The notes: generated by a model not told the origin, from the sequence alone. A stretch of DNA of 30,845 nucleotides from JADKFD01 sp050250665 (GCA_050250665.1 JBFWOF010000066.1:1-30845); one strand, 5' to 3'; shown: positions 11,606-19,550, counted from the stretch's first letter. Numbers and translations are program-made.

Positions 11606-12028
11606 TTAGCTATCCGTCCTTTCATTGAATCGGGACCCGGGACCGGGGACCCGGGACGCGGTGGTCGCACCAGGCTGCAACGCTTGCTGCAGTCTTCTCA
11701 ACATCTGACTCACTCGTTCAACCACCATCAGCGCCTGCTCCAGTGCGTGCATCTCCCCTAGCCTGAGGTCTTGGGCGATGAGCAATTGCGTTTGCACTTC
11801 CGCCGTAGATCCGGAAGCAATTCCGAGGTACTGCAGATATTCCCGTCGGTTTCGTCGTGCATTTCCTTCCGCGATATTCGAGGGGATGGACACACTCGCT
11901 CGCTGAATCTGAGCCGCCAGACCAAACCGATGCTCTGCGGGCCAATCAGCCGTGAGCGCATAGACCTTGCGAACCAAAGACATGGCGACCTGCCAGACTT
12001 CCAGCTCACGGAAGTGCGATGCGGACAT
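11606..12028 (-). CDS. Four-helix-bundle (S23/IVP-type) protein inside car operon
   Basis: A 140-residue protein of the four-helix-bundle group first known from open reading frames in 23S rRNA intervening sequences and related to Avd of diversity-generating retroelements. Family marks are FRELEVWQVAMSLVRKVY at the start, IQRASVSIPSNIAEGNARRNRREYLQYLGIASGS mid-protein (the hallmark IP-SNIAEG block) and a final helix LMVVERVSQMLRRLQQAL. Family members form basic pentameric barrels that bind nucleic acid; the cellular role is unclear. It sits between carA (8 bases) and carB (3 bases). Its C-terminal tail (about 121–140) is encoded by a GGGACCC-rich repeat that also occurs beyond its start. That suggests arrival as a cassette bounded by these repeats. 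Confidence 0.9.
   Translation of the reverse strand: MSASHFRELEVWQVAMSLVRKVYALTADWPAEHRFGLAAQIQRASVSIPSNIAEGNARRNRREYLQYLGIASGSTAEVQTQLLIAQDLRLGEMHALEQALMVVERVSQMLRRLQQALQPGATTASRVPGPGSRFNERTDS
11631..11661. repeat. GGGACCC-rich repeat, left flank of inserted gene
   Basis: CGGGACCCGGGACCGGGGAC continued by CCGGGACGCGG. It encodes the SRVPGPGSR part of the four-helix-bundle protein tail. Its counterpart lies at 12049–12082. Confidence 0.75.
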
Positions 12029-12036
12029 GGCAGTAC

Positions 12037-13200
12037 TCAGCCCGCCTTCCCGGGTCCCGGGTCCCGGGTCCCCGGTCCCGACCGCATCAGCCCCACAAAC
12101 CGATCAAACAACCCCTCCACATCCCGCGGCCCCGGGCTCGCCTCCGGGTGTCCCTGAAACGAGAACGCGGGGACGTCGGTCAGGCGGATGCCTTGATTGG
12201 ACTGATCGAACAGTGAGCGGTGGGTGACTTCCACGTTGCCCGGCAGGCTGCTCTCGTCGATGGCAAAGCCATGATTCTGGCTGGAGATCATGACCCGGCC
12301 GGTGGCCAGATCGATCACCGGATGGTTGGCGCCATGGTGGCCGAACTTCATCTTCATGGTTTTTGCCCCGGCGGCGAGGCCGAGTAGCTGGTGGCCGAGG
12401 CAGATGCCGAAGATCGGAATCCTGGCGGCCAGGAACTCGCGTATGGCGGCGATGGCGTAGTCACAGGGCTCCGGATCACCCGGGCCGTTCGACAGGAAGA
12501 TGCCGTCGGGTTTCATCGCCAGAACCTCGGCGGCCGGGGTCTGCGCCGGCACCACGGTCACGCTGCAGCCGCGATCGACCAGCAGCCGCAGGATGTTGCG
12601 CTTGACGCCGAAATCGTAGGCGACCACCTTGAACTCGCCCGAACCTGCCTTGAACTGCGAGCTGCCGAGGTCGAACACGCCCTCGTTCCAGCTGTAGCGC
12701 TCGCTGGCACTGACCACCTTGGCCAGATCCATGCCCTTCAGACCCGGAAACGCGCGCGCCAGTGCCAGTGCCTGATCGGCCGTCGCCTCCGGGCCGGCAA
12801 CGATGGCACCGTTCTGAGCGCCCTTCTCGCGCAGGATGCGGGTCAGCTTGCGGGTATCGATGTCGGCAATCGCCACCACATCGCGGGCCTGCAGATAGCT
12901 GCCCAGATCACCCTCGCTGCGCCAGTTGCTGGCCACCAGCGGCAGATCGCGGATCACCAGACCCGTGGCAAAGATGCCGCGCGACTCTTCATCGGCGGCG
13001 TTGCAGCCGGTGTTGCCGATGTGTGGGTAAGTCAGCGTCACGATCTGCTGGGCGTAGGAGGGATCGGTGAGGATCTCCTGGTAGCCGGTCATCGACGTGT
13101 TGAACACCACCTCGCCGCTGCGCGCCCCCACGGCACCGATCGACAAGCCATTGAAAATACTGCCATCTGCCAGGGCCAGGATTGCCGGAACACGCGCCAT
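12037..13200 (-). CDS. carA: Carbamoyl-phosphate synthase small subunit
   Basis: Glutaminase subunit that hydrolyses glutamine and passes ammonia to CarB. The 387 residues contain the N-terminal CPSase small-chain domain (about 1–150) and a class I glutamine amidotransferase domain (about 190–372). The catalytic triad is visible: Cys267 in FGICLGHQLL, His351 and Glu353 in FQGHPEASPGP. The protein should end near FDRFVGLM (about residue 372). Here about 15 extra residues rich in Gly, Pro and Arg follow, encoded by the GGGTCCC repeat next to the inserted four-helix-bundle gene. The extension is outside the fold and probably harmless. First gene of the car operon; no clear promoter was identified in 13201–13410. 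Confidence 0.97.
   Translation of the reverse strand: MARVPAILALADGSIFNGLSIGAVGARSGEVVFNTSMTGYQEILTDPSYAQQIVTLTYPHIGNTGCNAADEESRGIFATGLVIRDLPLVASNWRSEGDLGSYLQARDVVAIADIDTRKLTRILREKGAQNGAIVAGPEATADQALALARAFPGLKGMDLAKVVSASERYSWNEGVFDLGSSQFKAGSGEFKVVAYDFGVKRNILRLLVDRGCSVTVVPAQTPAAEVLAMKPDGIFLSNGPGDPEPCDYAIAAIREFLAARIPIFGICLGHQLLGLAAGAKTMKMKFGHHGANHPVIDLATGRVMISSQNHGFAIDESSLPGNVEVTHRSLFDQSNQGIRLTDVPAFSFQGHPEASPGPRDVEGLFDRFVGLMRSGPGTRDPGPGKAG
12049..12082. repeat. GGGTCCC-rich repeat, right flank of inserted gene
   Basis: CCCGGGTCCCGGGTCCCGGG followed by TCCCCGGTCCCGACC, the inverted partner of the repeat at 11631–11661. It encodes the RSGPGTRDPGPG extension at the end of CarA. Confidence 0.75.
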
Positions 13201-13410
13201 TCATCACTCCAGGTGCGACAAGACCCACGGATACACCATGACGGTGATCCGGCGGCCTGCTCGATAGGGACCGGCGGGATGATAACTGCTGAAAGCTGAG
13301 TCGTGCGACCAATCCGCTTTATTCAGATTCTATGTCGCTCGCCGGTCGGCCTTGGCTGCACGCACCTGCGATCCGGGCACCCGCGCCAACCCAGTAGTGA
13401 CCAGCGACCG

Positions 13411-13746
13411 TCAGTTCATCCACCAGATCCCGCCCGCGACCACCATCGAAAGACCCAGGCCGATCACCAGGGCAACGGCGGAAGTCAGGAAGGGAGCGCA
13501 ACTTTCCGCCATCTGATGGCACTCTCGTCTTACCGCGGCCAACGCACGCAGATCCGCGAGGCGATCCGGAACTTCTGCCCCGCCGGAAGCCGCTATCTGC
13601 ACCCGGAACTCCGAGCCCAGCGCATGCTTGTCGATCACCGGAACCGTCGGCCAGTGGCCCGGCTCACGATCAATCCCGCCATAGACGTTGATATGGCCAA
13701 CCACGAGGAGCAGCAAGGCCACACCCAGTGATCTCATGATCGTCAT
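13411..13746 (-). CDS. Small membrane protein, paralog A
   Basis: Encodes 111 residues with a hydrophobic N-terminus (about 4–24, signal peptide or anchor) and a hydrophobic helix near the C-terminus (about 87–109, ending AGGIWWMN). The polar middle holds two cysteines (in RRECHQ and ESCAPF), which could form a periplasmic disulfide. I do not recognise a family. An 84%-identical copy is at 24127–24462. The similarity continues upstream into the shared block TTCAGATCGATCTTGGGATC, so a whole gene with its promoter region was duplicated. Conservation of length, cysteines and frame in both copies argues that both are or were functional. Confidence 0.75.
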   Translation of the reverse strand: MTIMRSLGVALLLLVVGHINVYGGIDREPGHWPTVPVIDKHALGSEFRVQIAASGGAEVPDRLADLRALAAVRRECHQMAESCAPFLTSAVALVIGLGLSMVVAGGIWWMN

Positions 13747-14006
13747 CTCAGCTCTCTGACCTGCCGTTCAGATCGATCTTGGGATCACCCAGCAAAGATC
13801 AAGCCGAACTATCGTTATCCATCAGGCGTTTGATCTCCACTCGGACACCTACGCTGACCCGGGATACCCATTCTTGATCCCTCGCGCGGAAACTGGCCGT
13901 TCAGATCGACCTTTGCCGACGTGATACGGTGATCCAGGCTTCGTACAACCGGAATGAGCACGCCTGCACCGAAGCGATGCAGGCGCGCTCAAGTCTCAGC
14001 CAGGGC

Positions 14007-15845
14007 TCACTCTTTGCGATAGCTGACATCGTCGATGTACACGTAGACCGTGTAGCTGGTCTGCGCGCGGTAGAACCAGATGGCATCCAGTGTCACCGAA
14101 CTGGCGGTGATGGCGCCGTTGCCGCCGACCCAGGCTGACCATTGGCTGCTGTCGTCGAGCTTCCATTCCAGGTAGGTCCAGGCGTTGGCCGGGATGGTCT
14201 TGGCAACCGAGCGCTCGGTGCCGTCGGAATCGTCGATGCCCAGTGCCGCTGTCAGCCCGGTGCCACCGGAATAGACCCAGAATCCGACGCGACCGCCGGC
14301 CTTCGCCAGCGAGGCATTGGCCGACGGCGTGCCGCCACCTGACAGGAAGCGCACTGCCCAGCTGGCCGTGGATGAGGCGTTGTCGACCAGCATCAGCTGC
14401 TCGGACCAACCGCCGTTCTTCTTCATGCTGGACACACGATCGGCAGTGGATGCTGTGCTGATGCCGGTGGTGCTGCCCGAGTAGGCGGGGCTCTGGTTGA
14501 AATGGCCCTCGCTGGTTTCAAAGCTGTCCAGCACAGTGGTGACCGAGCCACCGCTGCCCGGATTCAGCAGCGTGTAGTAGCGGCGCCAATCCCAGTTGAT
14601 GCCCGGATCGGTGTGACTCTGGCTGGAGTAGTGCTGATGTCCCTTGATCTTGGTGCTGGTCGGCAACACGTTCAGGCCGCTGGACGAGGCGCCGTTGTAA
14701 GCCGAACTGCAGGGGATGCCGTAGCGTGTGCAGAAATGGCGGGTCAGCGCCGCCGAGGCGTTGTACATGGCGGTGGTGTACCAGGCGGCATTGTTGACAT
14801 AGCCCTCGTGCTCGATGCCCTGGGTGTAGCTGTTGTGCGAGCCGACATGATGGGCAGCCTTCGACTCGCGCACCATTTGCGTGATCTGGCCGTCAGAGCT
14901 GCGGATCAGATACTGTGCAGAGACGCTGTAGGGATTGCTTTGGAACCAGGAAATCGACCCGGCGTAACTGCCCTGCATGGTGTGGATGGTCACCGCCGAC
15001 ACGGCCGCGCTGCGGGTGGAATAGTAGGGCGACGCGACCCACAGTGCGGGGCCATAGTCGGTGCTCTTGGTGGCAGCGTCGGAGTCCTTGAGGGTGCCCG
15101 AGATCTGGTCGAAAACGCTGCCATCGATCGCGTCCTTGTCCATGTCCAGGCGCACAAAGGGTGCTCGTTGCCGTTGCAATGCGGCAATCGGCAAGGCCCG
15201 TTCCCATTCGATGGCCTTTTCCGGCACGCGGATGCCCTGATCGTCAAATCCACGGTCTGCGGCCAGCAACACGTCATAGGCATAGGCCTCGGCGGCAAAC
15301 TCGCTGACTGCAGAGCGCTTGCTGCCACCGATGCCAGACAATCGTGTCAACTCCGGTACCAGATCTTCCAGGCGTACGGCCTTGGCATGGCGATCGCTCA
15401 ACCACTGCGACAGCAGGGCCGCAGTGGCCAGGATATTGCTGCGGGGTAGCTGGATGATCTCGGTGACACTGATGCCCGAAGCCTGTGAAGCCTGGGTCAG
15501 CAAATCGCCGAATCCGCCCTCACCGTGACGCAATCCCATGACGCCATACGCAGGCGGTTGATGCTGATGCGCTTCGGCTTTGGAATCCGGAACCACGTGT
15601 TGCCAGCGGCTGGCGGAATAAGCAATGGCCTCCAGGCTGCCGGCCGGCAGATTCGGATAGCGCTGATAGGCTTCGGCAAAATAGCCGACAAAGTCGGCGC
15701 GGTGTGCGCGCAGGGCTTGTTCGTTGGCCTGCAGCACCCTGTCGAAGTTGCTTGACGTGGGCGCAGGTTGATTGGCCGCGACAGCGGCGTTGAATCCGAG
15801 CGCAAGCATGCACGCCAGAGCGTGCCTGGAGTAGCGAGTTGACAT
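14007..15845 (-). CDS. Secreted N-acetylmuramoyl-L-alanine amidase
   Basis: The 612-residue precursor has a signal peptide (about 1–24). Residues 55–200 resemble a lytic-transglycosylase-like fold (PAGSLEAIAYSASRW ... AYGVMGLRHGEGG), but serine/alanine stand where the catalytic glutamate is expected. Residues about 280–428 form an Amidase_2 (AmpD/PGRP-type) domain. Likely zinc ligands are His288 (VTIHTMQG), His403 (KGHQHY) and Asp413 (HTDPG), and a Glu in GIEHEGYV probably acts as catalytic base. After a Gly/Ser linker, residues about 435–612 form a beta-sandwich resembling carbohydrate-binding or jelly-roll modules. It likely cleaves the peptide stem from glycan in the periplasm or outside the cell. 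Defence, turnover or predation are possible roles. The gene is monocistronic. Confidence 0.88.
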   Translation of the reverse strand: MSTRYSRHALACMLALGFNAAVAANQPAPTSSNFDRVLQANEQALRAHRADFVGYFAEAYQRYPNLPAGSLEAIAYSASRWQHVVPDSKAEAHQHQPPAYGVMGLRHGEGGFGDLLTQASQASGISVTEIIQLPRSNILATAALLSQWLSDRHAKAVRLEDLVPELTRLSGIGGSKRSAVSEFAAEAYAYDVLLAADRGFDDQGIRVPEKAIEWERALPIAALQRQRAPFVRLDMDKDAIDGSVFDQISGTLKDSDAATKSTDYGPALWVASPYYSTRSAAVSAVTIHTMQGSYAGSISWFQSNPYSVSAQYLIRSSDGQITQMVRESKAAHHVGSHNSYTQGIEHEGYVNNAAWYTTAMYNASAALTRHFCTRYGIPCSSAYNGASSSGLNVLPTSTKIKGHQHYSSQSHTDPGINWDWRRYYTLLNPGSGGSVTTVLDSFETSEGHFNQSPAYSGSTTGISTASTADRVSSMKKNGGWSEQLMLVDNASSTASWAVRFLSGGGTPSANASLAKAGGRVGFWVYSGGTGLTAALGIDDSDGTERSVAKTIPANAWTYLEWKLDDSSQWSAWVGGNGAITASSVTLDAIWFYRAQTSYTVYVYIDDVSYRKE

Positions 15846-16071
15846 TTGAATCCCCAGTTAAAGTGGCCATGACCCCGGCGCTGCGTCGCGCGCCCCCGCG
15901 CTACGCTGTTCGATCATCCGAGCCTCCCCCAGGAGACCCAAAACAGACCGGGACGCGCGGAATACTGAGGCATTCATCTGGTGTTCACAAGAGTAATTTC
16001 GCCCATTTTCATTTGTGTCATCGAGAGCCACCTGTTTCGGCCCGACACTGCCAACGGGGGATGGCGCTGTC

Positions 16072-16140
16072 GTAGGTCCAGACTTGTCTGGACGCTCCTC
16101 GCTCGGTGATGAAGAAGCGTCCAGACAAGTCTGGACCTAC
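16072..16140. repeat. Perfect 25-bp inverted repeat (REP pair)
   Basis: The 25-base arm at 16072–16096 is exactly complementary to 16116–16140, with a 19-base spacer. Each arm is itself a hairpin (TCCAGAC-TT-GTCTGGA), and both outer ends are GTAG, the RAYT-type REP mark. Confidence 0.85.
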
Positions 16141-16209
16141 GGACACGCGACCCCGGGACGCGGACCCCGGGAGACGCGCCGACCCCGGGACACCCGCGCC
16201 GATCCCGGC

Positions 16210-16343
16210 GCCGACCCCGGGACACCCATTCTTGATCCGTCGCGCTAAATCAGGGTGTCCAAATCCGCTATGAAATCCGCTATGCCGACCCCGGGACACC
16301 CATTCTTGATCCGTCGCGCTAAATCAGGGTGTCCAAATCCGCT
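16210..16343. repeat. Two identical 60-bp repeats with GGACACCC ends
   Basis: The copies 16210–16269 and 16284–16343 are identical. Each has an inner inverted repeat of GGACACCC and GGGTGTCC separated by 25 bases containing ATTCTTGATCCGTCGCGC. The same core without the right arm occurs at about 13859–13885. The GGACACCC core links them to the large array at 21650–23870. Confidence 0.8.
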
Positions 16344-16491
16344 CTCCGGGGTGTCCATCCGGTATCCAAATCCGCCATGTCCAAATCCGCTCTCCCGCAA
16401 TTACCTTTAGCTCTTTCCGTGTCTTTTGCCCTGGCTTCGGGCCGAAATCCATCGGAAATATCTTCAACCTGATTACGGGACACCACACTAG

Positions 16492-16505
16492 CTGACCTGG
16501 GTCAA
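16492..16505 (+). promoter_or_regulatory. FNR/Dnr-like box
   Basis: CTGACCTGGGTCAA resembles the FNR/CRP-family site TTGAT-N4-ATCAA, in the GAC/GTC variant seen at Anr/Dnr promoters. Its centre is about 41 bases upstream of a plausible start point near 16540, the spacing of an activator site. Low-oxygen or nitrogen-oxide control of the following operon is inferred. Confidence 0.45.
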
Positions 16506-16564
16506 GGCACACGCCGGCCTGGCTAGACCATCATCCGTGCTCCATCCCCACCCGCGATCCGACC

Positions 16565-16765
16565 ATGAGCCAGGACGTCCTTGAACACGCGCGTAACGTC
16601 ATCCATCAACACGATCCCTCCGCCACGGTGGAATTGGCCAACGGTGCGCTACAGGTGGAGTCGGTACTGTCTGCAGATACGCTGGTCGTCATCTTGCGTG
16701 CCAACCGCATCCAGACAGCCCAGGCCGCACCCAGCGACTGCTGCGGTGGATGCTGTGGCGGATAG
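16565..16765 (+). CDS. Small protein with CCGGCCGG metal-binding tail
   Basis: A 66-residue protein. Residues 1–50 have an alpha/beta pattern (MSQDVLEHARNVIHQH ... LQVESVLSADTLVVILRAN), and the C-terminus is SDCCGGCCGG, two vicinal cysteine pairs well suited to bind a soft metal (copper, zinc or a thiol-reactive ion). I do not recognise a named family. It lies 37 bases before a cytochrome c gene and likely shares its promoter. A metal-handling role for the downstream cytochrome or DGC protein is inference only. The start at 16565 is the first ATG after a CACCCGCGATCCG leader; the ribosome site is weak. Confidence 0.7.
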   Translation: MSQDVLEHARNVIHQHDPSATVELANGALQVESVLSADTLVVILRANRIQTAQAAPSDCCGGCCGG

Positions 16766-16802
16766 TCCCCGTGCACGCGGCGTGCCGAATAGAGGAACCC
16801 GA

Positions 16803-17258
16803 ATGAAGAAACTGACCTTTGCTCTGTGGACCGCGCTCGCGGTCGTCGCCTGCAAACCGCAGGATCCGGCACCCTTGCCTCCCGAGGTCGGCACACGCTC
16901 GGCGCCGGCGGCGCAACCGCCTGCGACAACCGAGGCTGTCGCGGCTGCTGCCGATGCGGCTGCGAATGACGCCGCGCCTTCCCCTGCCGTAGCCGCCTCC
17001 GCCATCAGTGGCGAGGACGTGTACAAGAAGGCCTGCACCACCTGCCACGCAACCGGCCTGGCCGGTGCACCCAAGCTGGGCGACGCAGCCGATTGGGGCC
17101 CGCGCCTCGCCCAGGGCGAGGCGCTGTTGTTCGAGCACGCGATCAAGGGATTCACCGGCAAGAAGGGCATGATGCCGCCCAAGGGCGGTTTCATGAATCT
17201 CAGCGACGACGAAGTGCGCGCCGCGATCGATTACATGACTACGGCATCGGCGCCGTGA
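16803..17258 (+). CDS. Lipoprotein cytochrome c (c5 type)
   Basis: A monoheme electron carrier of 151 residues. A lipoprotein signal peptide ends in AVVAC with Cys17 as the lipid site. An Ala/Pro-rich flexible linker (about 18–68) follows, then a class I cytochrome domain. The heme-binding motif is CTTCH at 78–82, and the distal methionine is in GKKGMMPPKGG (about 123–124), typical of cytochrome c5. It is probably anchored to a membrane facing the periplasm and shuttles electrons to an oxidase or reductase not in this window. A ribosome site (AGAGGA) precedes the ATG. Its stop overlaps the GTG start of the next gene, so the two are coupled. Confidence 0.9.
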   Translation: MKKLTFALWTALAVVACKPQDPAPLPPEVGTRSAPAAQPPATTEAVAAAADAAANDAAPSPAVAASAISGEDVYKKACTTCHATGLAGAPKLGDAADWGPRLAQGEALLFEHAIKGFTGKKGMMPPKGGFMNLSDDEVRAAIDYMTTASAP

Positions 17259-17656
17259 GCGAGCGTGCGCGGCCGCTGGTATACGCCTGTTCAGGCTGCT
17301 CCAGCGCGGCGCAGATGGCCAATCATCTGGCCTTGCGGGTGGATCGCGAGGGCTGCGCCGAGATGTCCTGCATCTCGGGCGTCGGCGGCGGCGTGCCTGC
17401 GCTGGTCAAGACCGCGCGTAGCGGACGCCCCATCCTCGCGCTGGATGGCTGCGCCATGGCCTGCGTGGCGCATTGCCTGCGCCGCGCCGGGGTAAGCGCC
17501 GACCGCCATCTGGTTCTGGGAGAACTGGGTGTGCGCAAGCGCAAGCACGCTGATTTCGACCTGGCCGAAGCGGAACGCGTGTATGCCGACATCGTGTTGC
17601 CGGCGGCGCGAGATCTGGAGCATACGCCGGCACCACGCCGCGTCCAAAGTGCCTGA
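17255..17656 (+). CDS. DGC-domain putative zinc-binding protein
   Basis: A 133-residue cytoplasmic protein of the DGC family, which carries conserved cysteines proposed to bind zinc. Visible marks are YACSGCSSAAQMANHLAL near the start, EMSCISGVGGG, and the name-giving motif LDGCAMACVAHCLRRAG mid-protein. The start is a GTG overlapping the cytochrome stop (GTGA). An internal methionine would remove the first cysteine motif and is rejected. Family members often sit near anaerobic respiration or denitrification genes. With the FNR-like box and the cytochrome, this fits a low-oxygen module, but the biochemical role of DGC proteins is not established. Confidence 0.85.
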   Translation: MSERARPLVYACSGCSSAAQMANHLALRVDREGCAEMSCISGVGGGVPALVKTARSGRPILALDGCAMACVAHCLRRAGVSADRHLVLGELGVRKRKHADFDLAEAERVYADIVLPAARDLEHTPAPRRVQSA

Positions 17657-17688
17657 AGGTTCCGGGCAGACGCCAACGCGGGTTCCGC

Positions 17689-18909
17689 TCAACGGTCGAA
17701 ACGATGGAACATCAGGCTGGCATTGGTGCCGCCGAAGCCGAAGCTGTTCGACAGCGCCGAGCCGATGGTCGCGTCGCGGCTGGCGACCAACAACGGCAAC
17801 CCGGAAACCGCCGCATCAGGGTCGTCGACGTTGATCGAGCCGGCCATGAAACCATGCTGCAACATCAGCAGGCAGTGAATGGCCTCATGCACGCCGGCAG
17901 CGCCAAGCGCATGGCCGCCGAGCGACTTGGTCGACGAGAATGGCGGCATCTGCTCGCCGAACACCTCGCGCATGGCACGCAACTCGACCACGTCGCCGAG
18001 CGGCGTACTGGTGCCGTGGGTGTTGATGTAATCCGGTAGCCCGCCGCCACCAGCCAGCGCCATGCGCATGCAGTCGGCAGCGCCATCCCCGGAGGGAGCA
18101 ACCATATCGGCCCCATCCGAGCTGGCCCCATAACCGACCAACTCTGCCAACACCGGCGCGCCACGCGCGAGCGCCGAGTCGAGACTTTCCAGCACCAGCG
18201 CGCCGCCACCACCAGCAATCACGAAACCGTCGCGCAGGCTGTCGTAAGGCCGCGAAGCGCGCTCAGGATCTTCATTGCTGCGCGACGACAGCGCACCCAT
18301 GGCATCGAACAGCATTGCCATCCCCCAGTGCACTTCCTCGCCGCCGCCAGCGATGACAATGTCCTGCATGCCCCAGGCGATCTGCTGGTAGCCAAGACCG
18401 ATGCAATGCGCACTGGTCGCACAGGCCGATGACACGGAATAGTTGAGTCCGCGGATTCCAAGTGCGGTGGCGACGCAGGCCGACACCGTCGAGCTCATGC
18501 AGCGCGTGACCTGATAGGGCCCTACGCGGCGGATGCCGCGCTCCTTCAGCGTTTGCGCTGCGCCGATCTGATTTTCTGGCGAGCCACCGCCGGAACCCAT
18601 GATCAGACCGGTGCGCGGATGGCGCAGGTGCGCGTCCGCCAGGCCTGCCTGCGCGACCGCCTGCTGCGTGGCCAACCATGCGTAAGCTGCGGCGTCGCCC
18701 ATGAACCGGCGCAGGCGTCGATCGACCTCGCTGTCGAGGTCAACCTCGGGTTTGCCCGAGATCTGGCTGCGCAGCCCGGCCGCAGCGAGGCTGGCGTCGG
18801 CACGGATTCCGGATCTCCCGCCACGCAGCGATGCGGCAACGCTGTCGCCATCGTTGCCGAGGCAGGAGACGATCCCGAGGCCGCTGATGACGACTCGGCG
18901 TAGGCTCAT
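17689..18909 (-). CDS. fabB: Beta-ketoacyl-ACP synthase I
   Basis: Condenses malonyl-ACP with the cis-3-decenoyl-ACP made by FabA and later intermediates, so it is required for unsaturated fatty acids. The 406-residue length matches E. coli FabB (406). The catalytic Cys-His-His triad is at Cys163 (SSACATSAH), His298 (NTHGTSTPLGD) and His333 (GGHALGAAGVHE), the same numbering as E. coli. The C-terminal SNSFGFGGTNASL motif is intact. Its ATG overlaps the fabA stop (ATGA), giving a coupled fabA–fabB operon. Confidence 0.97.
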   Translation of the reverse strand: MSLRRVVISGLGIVSCLGNDGDSVAASLRGGRSGIRADASLAAAGLRSQISGKPEVDLDSEVDRRLRRFMGDAAAYAWLATQQAVAQAGLADAHLRHPRTGLIMGSGGGSPENQIGAAQTLKERGIRRVGPYQVTRCMSSTVSACVATALGIRGLNYSVSSACATSAHCIGLGYQQIAWGMQDIVIAGGGEEVHWGMAMLFDAMGALSSRSNEDPERASRPYDSLRDGFVIAGGGGALVLESLDSALARGAPVLAELVGYGASSDGADMVAPSGDGAADCMRMALAGGGGLPDYINTHGTSTPLGDVVELRAMREVFGEQMPPFSSTKSLGGHALGAAGVHEAIHCLLMLQHGFMAGSINVDDPDAAVSGLPLLVASRDATIGSALSNSFGFGGTNASLMFHRFDR

Positions 18910-19415
18910 AGCGACGCGGTCGACGTGAACAGGCCGACACGCAGATCGCTGGCCTGGTAGATCTCACGGCCGTCGACCAGCATCCGCGCATCGCCGATCG
19001 CCAGATTCAGACGCTGGCGCACCACTCGCTTGATGTCAATGTAGTAACTGACGACCTTGGCAGTCGGCAGCACCTGCCCGAAGAACTTGATGGCGCCCGC
19101 GCCGAGCGCGCGCCCGCGGCCCGGCAGACCCTGCCAGGCCAGAAAGAAACCGACCAACTGCCACATCGCGTCGAGCCCGAGGCAACCCGGCATCACCGGG
19201 TCGTCCTGGAAATGGACGTCGAAGAACCACAGATCCGGTCGAATGTCGAGTTCGGCATGGATCTGCCCTTTGCCGTAGCTGCCGCCGTCATCATCGATGC
19301 GGACGATCCGGTCAACCATCAGCATGCCGGGCGCCGGAAGGCGTGCGTTGCTGTTGCCAAACAGGCGCCCGTGAGCACAGTCCAGTAATTGCGGATAGTC
19401 AAAGGTCGCGAACAT
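18906..19415 (-). CDS. fabA: 3-hydroxydecanoyl-ACP dehydratase/isomerase
   Basis: Dehydrates 3-hydroxydecanoyl-ACP and isomerises the product to cis-3-decenoyl-ACP, the branch point to unsaturated fatty acids. The 169-residue hot-dog-fold protein has active-site His68 in FFDVHFQDDPVMPG and Asp82 in CLGLDAMWQL, matching E. coli H70/D84. Two ATGs lie side by side; the one at 19415 is chosen because GGAG is six bases upstream, against three for 19418. The frame is open further upstream but lacks family similarity there. A palindrome in the upstream region (19551–19566) may be the operator. Confidence 0.96.
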   Translation of the reverse strand: MFATFDYPQLLDCAHGRLFGNSNARLPAPGMLMVDRIVRIDDDGGSYGKGQIHAELDIRPDLWFFDVHFQDDPVMPGCLGLDAMWQLVGFFLAWQGLPGRGRALGAGAIKFFGQVLPTAKVVSYYIDIKRVVRQRLNLAIGDARMLVDGREIYQASDLRVGLFTSTASL

Positions 19416-19550
19416 CATGAGCTCCAGACAGCATGCTGAGTAGCGCCGTGACCGGCGAATGGGGCCGCAGTATCCACGCGCTTTCGCCATCCGCATCGAT
19501 ACGCTGACCACCAATTGCGTCAGGGCTGACGGCGATCAAGGTATAGCCGC

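Larger units (their letters stand above)
15846..16491. repeat. Repeat-rich intergenic region
   Basis: No gene is supported. Contents in order: a GAGAGCCACCTGTTTCGGCC block at 16023–16042 that recurs near 28480; a large inverted repeat at 16072–16140; a run of GACCCCGGGA units at 16148–16220; and two identical 60-bp copies at 16210–16269 and 16284–16343. The last part, 16345–16490, is AT-richer and may hold the promoter of the next operon. Confidence 0.75.

Noticed and set aside
16018..16299. 93-codon minus-strand frame
   Set aside because: It runs through the inverted repeat and GACCCCGGGA units; no protein feature beyond repeat translation.
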